A stretch of 10,058 nucleotides of DNA from Chitinispirillaceae bacterium (lineage in GTDB: Bacteria > Fibrobacterota > Chitinivibrionia > Chitinivibrionales > Chitinispirillaceae), in contig JAFGOU010000240.1 of the NCBI GenBank assembly GCA_016926315.1, positions 1-10,058 on the forward strand. Direction: 5' to 3'. The notes below the pieces were generated by a model, which saw only the letters and a program-made list of their open reading frames with translations, made no database searches and was not told the origin of the DNA. This document shows positions 1-5,826 of this stretch, piece by piece. The stretch's first letter is position 1. Every line of letters begins with the position of its first letter. Made by a program: the position numbers and the translations under genes.

Positions 1-31
1 CGGCACTATGGAACGATATTGATAGCACACC

Positions 32-76
32 GGGCGTTTTATTACGAACGACAATATTTTGTCGTTCAAAACGCCC
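32..76. repeat. Nested inverted repeat (two-part stem with 5-nt bulge)
   Basis: The outer arms GGGCGTTTT (32-40) and AAAACGCCC (68-76) are perfect reverse complements. The inner arms GAACGACAA (46-54) and TTGTCGTTC (59-67) are also perfect and close on a TATT loop (55-58). Only ATTAC (41-45) on the left side is unpaired, so 18 base pairs form in 45 nt. No U-rich tail follows on either strand, so it does not look like a standard intrinsic terminator. It ends 24 nt before the methyltransferase start and could be a leader structure, operator or small repeat element. A related GAACGATATT sits at 11-20. Confidence 0.75.
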
Positions 77-100
77 TAAGCACCTAAAGGGTTCATTCGC

Positions 101-652
101 ATGGGTCTGCTTTCCACGGTACATCTTACCAACGCCTGGCTCCTTGTCGTTCCCGTGTGGTTGGCGGGCCTGCTGATCGCGAGTACCAACCGGCAGGGAA
201 TGAAACGGGCGGCCGACATGTCGTGGTATACGCGAATCGATACCATTGCCGCCTATGCCGCCATGCTGCTCATGTTCGCCTTTATGGCTATTTCTTTATT
301 TATCCGGCTGGACCGCTTTTCACCGCTCTTTTGGGCGGGGCTGGTACTGGTATCGGCCGGATTCATAACGAATATCGCGTCAAAAATCACCTACGCGAAT
401 GCCGGTCAGGGCGCCGCCATCACCAAAGGCATCTATCATTATTCCCGTAACCCGATGTACGCATCCTTCTCACTGGTGATGGCCGGTACGGCGATCGCGT
501 CACGGTCACTGCTCCTGCTCGCCGTCTGGATCATTGTGGCCGCCTGCACGCACTGGTTGATCATCGGTGAAGAACGCTATTGTCTCACGACCTACGGTGA
601 TTCCTACCGTGATTATATGAAAAAAACGCCGCGATACTTTTTATTCTTGTAG
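101..652 (+). CDS. Isoprenylcysteine carboxyl methyltransferase (ICMT)/PEMT-like membrane methyltransferase
   Basis: This 183-aa integral-membrane protein has hydrophobic segments at roughly residues 11-28, 48-68, 76-95 and 123-155. The family signature is in the C-terminal half: GIYHYSRNPMY (110-120), the usual G-x-Y-x-x-x-R-N-P-M-Y motif, followed by a second conserved block with EER (157-159) and a terminal TPRYF. In ICMT and bacterial relatives these two blocks bind S-adenosylmethionine and the substrate at the membrane face. Bacterial members modify varied lipids or small molecules, and the substrate here cannot be told from sequence. The start is supported by AAAGGG at 86-91, 9 nt upstream. 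The gene precedes the sigma-factor cluster by 76 nt in the same direction, but nothing shows that it is co-transcribed. The length is typical of short bacterial members. Confidence 0.8.
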   Translation: MGLLSTVHLTNAWLLVVPVWLAGLLIASTNRQGMKRAADMSWYTRIDTIAAYAAMLLMFAFMAISLFIRLDRFSPLFWAGLVLVSAGFITNIASKITYANAGQGAAITKGIYHYSRNPMYASFSLVMAGTAIASRSLLLLAVWIIVAACTHWLIIGEERYCLTTYGDSYRDYMKKTPRYFLFL

Positions 653-665
653 CATTACGAATTGC

Positions 666-693
666 CGATGCATGCGGATGCCATTTCGATGCA
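666..693 (+). promoter_or_regulatory. Direct repeats upstream of sigma-factor gene
   Basis: CGATGCA occurs at 666-672 and again at 687-693, exactly 21 bp apart (two helical turns), with a related GGATGCC between them (676-682). The block lies 36 nt before the sigma-factor start, where a promoter or activator site would be expected. No clear -35/-10 pair was recognised. The regulatory role is inference. Confidence 0.3.
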
Positions 694-728
694 ATAAATT
701 TCATTAAACCGCGTCTTTAATACCAGAA

Positions 729-1274
729 ATGACCATACACAACCGCAGAGCCATCGCCGCATTTTTCAGCCGTGAATACGGCAGACTTGCAGGATTTGTG
801 CGCACGCTGATTGATGATGCGGCAGATGGTGAAAGCGAGGACATCGTGCAGGAGGTGGCACTCAGCATTTTTTCCCGCGCGGACATTACCGCGCCAATTG
901 AGGACGTCGCCTCCTACGTCTACCAGGCGCTGCGGAATCGCGTTATCGACCTTTTCAGGCGTCGGCACCCTCTGGTTTCACTGGACAATCCGGTCGGGAA
1001 GGAGTATGGAGCCGAAACGTTTAAGGACATATTTCCGGACGAACGTCAGGATATCCTGCGTTTGCTTGAGGACAAAGAGGCCCAAAAGAGGTTGTGGAAG
1101 GAAATCGACACGCTTCCTGACGATCAGAAAACGGTTTTGATCGCTACGGAATTTCATGAAAAAACCTTTTCCGAGCTCTCGGACCAGTGGCGCATCCCGA
1201 TCGGTACGCTGCTGGCGCGAAAGTCCCGCGCAATAGCAAGGCTCAGGCGGAAAATTAAAAACCAACATTATTAA
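729..1274 (+). CDS. ECF-like RNA polymerase sigma factor (sigma-70 family)
   Basis: A 181-aa protein with the two-domain layout of ECF (group 4) sigma factors. Region 2 spans about residues 12-80 and includes EDIVQEVALSIF (37-48) and ALRNRVIDLFRRRH (67-80), the core-binding and -10-recognition helices. Region 4 spans about 121-177, with the LPDDQKTVL start and a helix-turn-helix through FSELSDQWRIPIGTLLARKS, which would bind the -35 element. The usual TVKSRL of the recognition helix appears as TLLARKS, so it is a divergent member. It would direct RNA polymerase to a small regulon, possibly including its own cluster. The ATG has a poor Shine-Dalgarno sequence. The next gene starts 13 nt after the stop, behind AAAGGAG, so the two are almost certainly one operon. 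No classical zinc-containing anti-sigma protein is visible. Confidence 0.85.
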   Translation: MTIHNRRAIAAFFSREYGRLAGFVRTLIDDAADGESEDIVQEVALSIFSRADITAPIEDVASYVYQALRNRVIDLFRRRHPLVSLDNPVGKEYGAETFKDIFPDERQDILRLLEDKEAQKRLWKEIDTLPDDQKTVLIATEFHEKTFSELSDQWRIPIGTLLARKSRAIARLRRKIKNQHY

Positions 1275-1287
1275 AGGAGAACCCACT

Positions 1288-1755
1288 ATGCATGAACACT
1301 CATCTTTCAATCATGTCCCGGGTGCAGCCGGCAGAGGCGCGAAGGTTACGAAAATTTTCGGGCTGGTCGTCGGCGGGGTGGCGCTCGCGGTCCTGTTCGC
1401 CCTTGCTTTCGGCTGGCTCGTCATGCTCCTCTGGAATTGGCTCATGCCGGCGCTGTTCGGTTTGAAAACGATCACCTACTGGCAGGGATTCGGCATGCTC
1501 GTGCTGGCCAAACTACTCTTCGGCGCCATCGGTTCCCATAAGCATACGTATGACCATGCCCACAAATACGCAAAAGGGTATGGTACCATGAAAAAATGGA
1601 TAGAGGCATGCGGCGGCTTGGAGGCATGCACGCCGGGCGGCGAGCCTGAGAACTGGCGCTATTATGCTGACTATTGGCGTACGGAGGGCAAGGCTGCATT
1701 CGAGCGGTATCTGGAACGGATGAAAAAGGATTCTGCCGCCGCGGTTGGCGATTAA
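1288..1755 (+). CDS. Small membrane protein of unknown function, co-encoded with sigma factor
   Basis: This 155-aa protein is not assigned to a named family. A short polar N-terminus leads into a long hydrophobic helix (about 23-48), a tryptophan-rich turn (WNWLMPALFGLKTITYW, about 49-65) and a second hydrophobic segment (about 67-82). A soluble, basic-acidic tail of some 70 residues follows, rich in Lys, Tyr and Trp and containing two Cys. The ATG follows AAAGGAG directly and lies 13 nt after the sigma-factor stop. Co-transcription with an ECF sigma factor makes a regulatory partner, for example a non-classical anti-sigma factor or membrane sensor, a reasonable guess. No anti-sigma motif such as HxxxCxxC is seen. 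It might equally be a target of the sigma factor. A 27-nt gap separates it from the methyltransferase gene. Confidence 0.75.
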   Translation: MHEHSSFNHVPGAAGRGAKVTKIFGLVVGGVALAVLFALAFGWLVMLLWNWLMPALFGLKTITYWQGFGMLVLAKLLFGAIGSHKHTYDHAHKYAKGYGTMKKWIEACGGLEACTPGGEPENWRYYADYWRTEGKAAFERYLERMKKDSAAAVGD

Positions 1756-1782
1756 AAACAGTAATCGTAAAGGGGAATAGAT

Positions 1783-2349
1783 ATGTCGAACCAACATCAC
1801 GTTTGCCCCTGGTGGATGGGGTACTTTCTGATCCACCCGCTCAGGCGGTTTTTGCACGACCCGGTCAGGATACTCTCTCCCTATGTTCGTGAAGGCATGA
1901 CCGTTCTCGAAATCGGACCCGGTATGGGCTATTTCACCATCCCGCTTGCCCGAATGGCGGGGCGCGAGGGTCGTGTCGTGACTGTTGATATCCAGGAAAA
2001 AATGCTTGCCGCGCTTCAAAAACGGGCCGCCGGAGCCGGACTCTCAGACAGGATCGAAACCCGTCTGGTCCGCGCCGATACCCTCGGCGTCAATGAACTG
2101 AACGGCCGGTTCGATTTCGCGTTCGCGTTTGCGGTTGTGCACGAGGTGCCGGATCAGGCAGTGCTCCTTTGCGAGCTCCACGCAGCGCTTAAACCTGGAG
2201 GTAAGTTGCTCATGGCCGACCCGCGTTCCCATTTTCCCCGGGAAGAATTTGATCGTGTCCTTGGACTTGCCGCCCAGGCAGGATTGAGCAAAACCAATGA
2301 ACCCGCAATCTGGAACAGCCGGGCGGTCGTGTTCCAAAAGGCCTCCTGA
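1783..2349 (+). CDS. Class I SAM-dependent methyltransferase
   Basis: A 188-aa Rossmann-fold methyltransferase. Motif I is VLEIGPGMG (41-49), followed by the acidic residue at the end of strand 2 (VTVDIQ, D69). The post-core segment includes HEVPD and the loop KPGGKLLMADP near residues 142-152. The N-terminus CPWWMGYFLIHPLRRFLHDP (8-27) is an extra conserved-looking block ahead of the SAM fold, seen in a subgroup of UbiE/MT11-type enzymes, and may form the substrate lid. The substrate is unknown. The start follows AAAGGGG, 27 nt after the membrane-protein gene, making it third in the sigma-factor cluster. At 188 aa it is short but complete through the C-terminal strands (SRAVVFQKAS). Confidence 0.85.
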   Translation: MSNQHHVCPWWMGYFLIHPLRRFLHDPVRILSPYVREGMTVLEIGPGMGYFTIPLARMAGREGRVVTVDIQEKMLAALQKRAAGAGLSDRIETRLVRADTLGVNELNGRFDFAFAFAVVHEVPDQAVLLCELHAALKPGGKLLMADPRSHFPREEFDRVLGLAAQAGLSKTNEPAIWNSRAVVFQKAS

Positions 2350-2410
2350 TGCCGCTCTTCTTGCTTGCACTGCTGCCGGAAGCTATGTTTATCACCATGC
2401 AGGACAACCT

Positions 2411-2686
2411 ATGCTGACCGAACACGACAAGCTCTCCCGCCACTGCCCCATGCTCGGCAACGAGGTGCCGTTTTCCTACTGCCGGCAACCGGGACAGGAC
2501 GTTCCCTGCCGTAAGATTTTTGACTGCTGGTGGGAGACCTTCGACATCCAGGGGTTTGTTTCGGATAACTACAGTGAAGAGGTCCGCAATGCCATTATGC
2601 AGCCGCCAAAGCCGAAAATGCTTTCGCTTCTCGAAATCATCGAACAGGCGAGCCGACGAAATGCTGCTTCCGGCGGGGAAAAGTAA
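2411..2686 (+). CDS. Small four-cysteine protein, probable metal-binding
   Basis: A 91-aa protein starting MLTEHDKLSRHCPMLGNEV. The ATG at 2411 is preferred over the in-frame ATG at 2297 because the latter overlaps the methyltransferase by about 50 nt, whereas 2411 has AGGA at 2401-2404, 6 nt upstream. Four cysteines, C12, C24, C33 and C39 (spacing X11, X8, X5), precede the WW at 40-41. This suggests a structural zinc or iron-sulfur site, though not a recognised zinc-finger pattern. The C-terminal half is helical and charged. Short proteins with a similar CPxLG...YCRQ...PC...CW pattern occur as uncharacterised proteins in anaerobic bacteria (from memory, not searched). It is the last gene of the sigma-factor cluster, 61 nt after the methyltransferase. 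Confidence 0.7.
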   Translation: MLTEHDKLSRHCPMLGNEVPFSYCRQPGQDVPCRKIFDCWWETFDIQGFVSDNYSEEVRNAIMQPPKPKMLSLLEIIEQASRRNAASGGEK

Positions 2687-2805
2687 CCACGGCGGCTATC
2701 GGGAACCTCTGGATAAGCTTGATATTTCTCGCGAATTACCGCTCCCAACCCGTTATTGCTGCGAAGAATAGCGTTTGTTTACGCCACCCCGGTAGATATT
2801 GCCTA

Positions 2806-2834
2806 TTGACAATTTTGACCTGCCCCCCTATATT
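2806..2834 (+). promoter_or_regulatory. Sigma-70-type promoter for secreted Ig-repeat protein
   Basis: A perfect -35 TTGACA (2806-2811) and a -10 TATATT (2829-2834, 5 of 6 to consensus) are separated by exactly 17 bp. The predicted start lies near 2841, giving a short leader of about 43 nt before the ATG at 2884. It separates this gene from the upstream sigma-factor cluster. Confidence 0.75.
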
Positions 2835-2883
2835 ATATGCATCGTTTTTACCGGGAAAATACATTGCCACAAAAGGAGATTTG

Positions 2884-4236
2884 ATGAAGCGTAAGACCTT
2901 GATTGCCTCTGCACTCGTATGCGTTTTTGTTGTTTTTCCTGCTTCCGCTGAAACCGTGGTGCTCGACGCCGTTGCGGGGAGCGGTTCATCCTTGCTTGGA
3001 TGGGTTGCCGGAGGAGCAACCGTTGGTGACGACGCTTCGGCGCCGGGCGGAACCGCTACAACCTATACCGGCAAGGTACCGAACCGGCGGTTTTACGTGC
3101 CGATGGCAGATACCGCCATGAGCGAATCCGATATTATTTATTCCGTTCAGGTCCGTGTGCGTGCCAAGGCGGATATCCCCATGGAGGGTACCTACGACGG
3201 AATCAGAATCGCCATTTATTCCGGGACCACTGAGGTGAGGACGCGGCCGATTTATGAACTGGATACCGTGTATAGCTATTATTCGGCCATTTTCGCCAAG
3301 AATCCCGCAAACGGTCTTTCCTGGACCTGGTCGGACATCAACGCTCTTCAGGCCGGGGTTTTAACGGCAAAGACACGCCAATTGACTTATGCAACCTATT
3401 CCGTCGATCATATTCAGGCGGTCGTCACGTATGGAAATGGTAACAAGCCGCCGGTAGCGTCGTCAGTTTCAATCAGCGGAACGCTCAGGGTCGGTGATAC
3501 ATTGAAAGGTTCCTATTCTTATAGTGATGATGACGGTGATCCGGAAGGCGGTTCGCTTTTTCAGTGGTATCGCGCGGAGAGTCAAAATCCAAATGACACG
3601 CTCAAGGCAGCCATCTCCAGCGGCGTAGAGAAAAATTACCTTCTGAGAATGCTTGAAGAGGGGAAGTATGTCTCCTTTGAGGTGACCCCGATGGCCTCTC
3701 AGGGCGTACTCATGGGAATTCCGGTGGAAAGCGACATGCTCGGACCGGTTCTGGCAAAAGAGGGGAGTGCGCCAACGGCCACCGGGGTAAGGATCATCGG
3801 AACCGCGTTGACAGGGGAGACGCTGGTCGGCACGTATACCTATTCAGACGATGATGGAGACAGGGAGGGCGCAACAACGTTTCGATGGCTGCGTGACGGT
3901 TTGCCGATAAACGGCGCCAACGATACGACGTATAAAACCACCGGGAACGACGCGGGAAAAACCATCACCTTTGAAGTGACGCCCGTTGCGCTTACCGGAC
4001 TGCCGAAAACCGGAGCGCCGGTGGTCAGCTCCGGGCTCACTATCGGCGGAAATACCGGAGTCGTTGGCAAGCCGGCGTCCCTTTGGTCTTCAACCGTTGC
4101 CAGCCGGATGATCGTCGATATTAAAGGAAGGGTCGTTGGCGCATCCTATTCCACGGACCTGTCGAGAGGGGCGTATGTGGAGATGGTTAAAACTTCTTCA
4201 GGAGTTCGGTGTCGTAAAGTTGCGGTAATAAAATAG
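2884..4236 (+). CDS. Secreted protein with two Ig-like repeats and a sorting-like C-terminal tail
   Basis: A 450-aa exported protein. The ATG at 2884 is chosen over an in-frame upstream ATG at 2719 because AAGGAG (2873-2878) precedes it, the promoter lies at 2806-2834, and a signal peptide then begins at residue 1 (MKRKTLIASALVC, ending ASA at about 22). Residues 23-185 form a beta-rich domain with WTWSDINALQAGV, a pattern seen in phage-tail and adhesin-like surface proteins. Two homologous repeats follow (about 189-293 and 296-395), each with VxISGTxxxGxTLxGxYxYSDDDGDxEG near its start and FEVTP near its end. The acidic SDDDGD could bind calcium. The last ~45 residues (MIVDIKGRVVG...LSRGAYVEM...RKVAVIK) resemble type IX secretion-system sorting domains. 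The substrate or binding partner is unknown. Transcription is probably monocistronic, between its own promoter and terminator. Confidence 0.8.
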   Translation: MKRKTLIASALVCVFVVFPASAETVVLDAVAGSGSSLLGWVAGGATVGDDASAPGGTATTYTGKVPNRRFYVPMADTAMSESDIIYSVQVRVRAKADIPMEGTYDGIRIAIYSGTTEVRTRPIYELDTVYSYYSAIFAKNPANGLSWTWSDINALQAGVLTAKTRQLTYATYSVDHIQAVVTYGNGNKPPVASSVSISGTLRVGDTLKGSYSYSDDDGDPEGGSLFQWYRAESQNPNDTLKAAISSGVEKNYLLRMLEEGKYVSFEVTPMASQGVLMGIPVESDMLGPVLAKEGSAPTATGVRIIGTALTGETLVGTYTYSDDDGDREGATTFRWLRDGLPINGANDTTYKTTGNDAGKTITFEVTPVALTGLPKTGAPVVSSGLTIGGNTGVVGKPASLWSSTVASRMIVDIKGRVVGASYSTDLSRGAYVEMVKTSSGVRCRKVAVIK

Positions 4237-4262
4237 CCGACTTCCAGGCCCTCATTGTTACC

Positions 4263-4295
4263 AAGGCCGCGATACCAGGTATCGCGGCCTTTTTC
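4263..4295 (+). terminator. Strong intrinsic terminator after the Ig-repeat gene
   Basis: AAGGCCGCGATACC (4263-4276) pairs perfectly with GGTATCGCGGCCTT (4278-4291) around a single central base, giving a GC-rich stem of about 13 bp with a minimal loop. It runs into TTTTT (4290-4294). It begins 27 nt after the stop codon. The left arm begins with AA rather than a longer A-run, so termination on the opposite strand would be weaker. Confidence 0.9.
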
Positions 4296-4351
4296 ATCTT
4301 CGGGGGCACCTGTAGTCTGTCTGCTACTGTTTTTTCCAGCCATCATCTCCT

Positions 4352-4392
4352 GTGCGGATTAACCGCCGTTCGTGCGGATAATGTAGATTATC
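4352..4392 (+). promoter_or_regulatory. Repeats in the leader of the beta-barrel gene
   Basis: GTGCGGAT occurs at 4352-4359 and 4372-4379, 20 bp apart. The second copy runs into an inverted repeat GATAAT-gtag-ATTATC (4377-4392). The block sits 62 nt before the barrel gene start, in the interval after the upstream terminator where its promoter must lie. No confident -35/-10 pair was found. A binding site is only a guess. Confidence 0.3.
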
Positions 4393-4453
4393 GGTGCAAA
4401 TGACACTGTACGTACCGTCGTTATCAGCCAATAGTCGAAAAGGAGATTCAATT

Positions 4454-5338
4454 ATGAGGTTACCAATGCGCGGATTTAAAAGAATCGCCGGATGTGCCGC
4501 GCTTCTCTTCTCTCTTTCCACCCCTTCGCAGGCCCAGTTCTCAGGTAATGTCCACGACACCCTCTCCTCGGGTATCACCCTGTCCGCGGCCATGGAAACC
4601 GGATTTCTGGCGGTCCTTGCGCACGACATCCAGTTCAGCCGCAGCGGGACCAGTTTCAGCTACGTCGACGAGGGCGGCCAGGATGTACTCTTTCCCGTGA
4701 CCCGGTTCTCACTCAATCTTACCCGGTTGCGTCATACGTTTGTTCTGCTCTACCAGCCGCTGCGGCTTGAAACCACCGCACTTCCATCGCAGGACCTTAT
4801 CATCGACGACGAGCGGTTCAGGGCAGGAACGCCGGTCGCCTTTCTCTACGATTTTCCCTTTTACCGGTTCAGCTACCTGTATGAGCTGACGCCTCCCGGA
4901 GGTCGGTTTGATGCGGGTGTCGGTGTTACAATGCAGATCCGCAACGCAACGATTACCTTTGCCACGTTCGACGGATCCGACTACCGCGCCAACCGTAATA
5001 TCGGGATCGTCCCTGCGCTCAAATATTTCGGCGCTGTTCGCGTCGCCCCCTGGCTCTGGCTGGCGGTCGAAGCCGACGGGATCTATGCGCCGGTAAGCTA
5101 CCTCAACGGCGACAATAACGACGTGACCGGCGCGATACTCGACGCGAGTGTCCGCGCAGGCCTGCACCTCGGCAAAAAACGGGACGCGTTCCTGAATGTC
5201 CGCTACCTTGGCGGCGGGGCCGAAGGGCAGTCCGACAACAGCCCGCCGCCCGGCGACGGCTATGTGAACAACTGGCTCCATTTCCTCACGGTAAGCGTCG
5301 GTTTTTCCTGGGGACTGGAGCTTGGGGTAGGGAAATAG
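4454..5338 (+). CDS. Predicted outer-membrane beta-barrel protein
   Basis: A 294-aa exported protein. The ATG at 4454 is preferred over the in-frame 4394 ATG because AAAAGGAG (4438-4445) lies 8 nt upstream and the signal peptide then sits at the N-terminus: basic MRLPMRGFKR, hydrophobic core, and cleavage probably after SQA near residue 27. The mature part alternates polar and hydrophobic residues with many aromatic ends (e.g. RFSLNLTRLRHTFVLLYQPL, FYRFSYLYEL, KYFGAVRVAPWLWLAVEADG), the pattern of transmembrane beta-strands. Gly- and Asp-rich turns (NGDNNDVTG, SDNSPPPGDG) would be loops. It ends WGLELGVGK, without the classical terminal Phe. The family is not recognised and the cargo or role is unknown. 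It follows a terminator, so it probably has its own promoter. It converges with the minus-strand IscU-like gene, leaving only 26 nt between stop codons. Confidence 0.75.
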   Translation: MRLPMRGFKRIAGCAALLFSLSTPSQAQFSGNVHDTLSSGITLSAAMETGFLAVLAHDIQFSRSGTSFSYVDEGGQDVLFPVTRFSLNLTRLRHTFVLLYQPLRLETTALPSQDLIIDDERFRAGTPVAFLYDFPFYRFSYLYELTPPGGRFDAGVGVTMQIRNATITFATFDGSDYRANRNIGIVPALKYFGAVRVAPWLWLAVEADGIYAPVSYLNGDNNDVTGAILDASVRAGLHLGKKRDAFLNVRYLGGGAEGQSDNSPPPGDGYVNNWLHFLTVSVGFSWGLELGVGK

Positions 5339-5364
5339 CTGGAGCGACCAATCGCCGCCCGTGG

Positions 5365-5826
5365 TTACACCGGGTCACCTTTGCCGGTGGTGTCTGGCAA
5401 TAGCGGCGTGTCGTCACTCGCGCTCATCTGACTTTTACGGATGTAATTTTCCACCGCCATCAGCAGTACGGTTTCCGCAAGGATTGCGCAATGGACATGC
5501 GTGTCCGGAAGGGAACCGACCTTTTCCTGTATTGTCGACCGGTTGATGGCTTGAAGCTCCGGCACGCTCTTTTCGCGGGCAAGAACGGCAGCGGTTGCAA
5601 TGCACATCTTGCTGATGGAGCAGCCGTCTGTCCAGTAGAAGGCGTCCGCAACTCTTGAATTGTTGAATTTCAAGGCGATCTCCATGGTATCACCGCATGA
5701 ACCGGTGAATTTTGCATAGCCGTCGGGGTTTTTTATTCGCGGATTCAGAAAACAGTGCGCGGCGACCCATACGACGGCGATCAGCGTCATTGCAAGAACG
5801 GTCAGGAGTATTGCGGAAATGGTCAT
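5365..5826 (-). CDS. Membrane-anchored IscU/NifU-like iron-sulfur scaffold protein
   Basis: A 153-aa protein. Residues 4-23 form a hydrophobic transmembrane helix; the rest matches the IscU/NifU N-terminal fold. Scaffold residues are kept: FTGSCGDTMEI (C44, D46), DGCSISKM (C69) and VHCAILAE (H112-C113). These correspond to the three cluster-ligand cysteines, the aspartate and the histidine of IscU. HCFLNPRIKNPDGYAKF (24-40) still resembles the NPRN...DG stretch before the first ligand, so the anchor replaces the usual first helix. The protein would assemble or hold a [2Fe-2S] cluster at the membrane. The extra C25 and C75 are not standard ligands. It overlaps the fic stop by ATGA, and no Shine-Dalgarno sequence is visible (C6-A6 run instead), so its translation probably depends on fic. 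No IscS, IscA or ferredoxin gene is nearby. Confidence 0.8.
   Translation of the reverse strand: MTISAILLTVLAMTLIAVVWVAAHCFLNPRIKNPDGYAKFTGSCGDTMEIALKFNNSRVADAFYWTDGCSISKMCIATAAVLAREKSVPELQAINRSTIQEKVGSLPDTHVHCAILAETVLLMAVENYIRKSQMSASDDTPLLPDTTGKGDPV

Noticed and set aside
32..76. Intrinsic terminator reading of the nested inverted repeat
   Set aside because: No U-run follows the stem on either strand.
1513..2019. 168-codon minus-strand frame
   Set aside because: It spans two well-supported plus-strand genes and their junction; composition is typical of a shadow.
2297..2410. Longer N-terminus for the four-Cys protein
   Set aside because: It would overlap the methyltransferase gene by about 50 nt and lacks a ribosome site; ATG 2411 has AGGA at 6 nt.
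2719..2883. N-terminal extension of the secreted protein
   Set aside because: It runs across the promoter and ribosome site and would bury the signal peptide at residue 56.
4709..5281. 190-codon minus-strand frame opposite the barrel protein
   Set aside because: The plus strand has a signal peptide, a ribosome site and beta-strand periodicity; the minus frame has no start signal.
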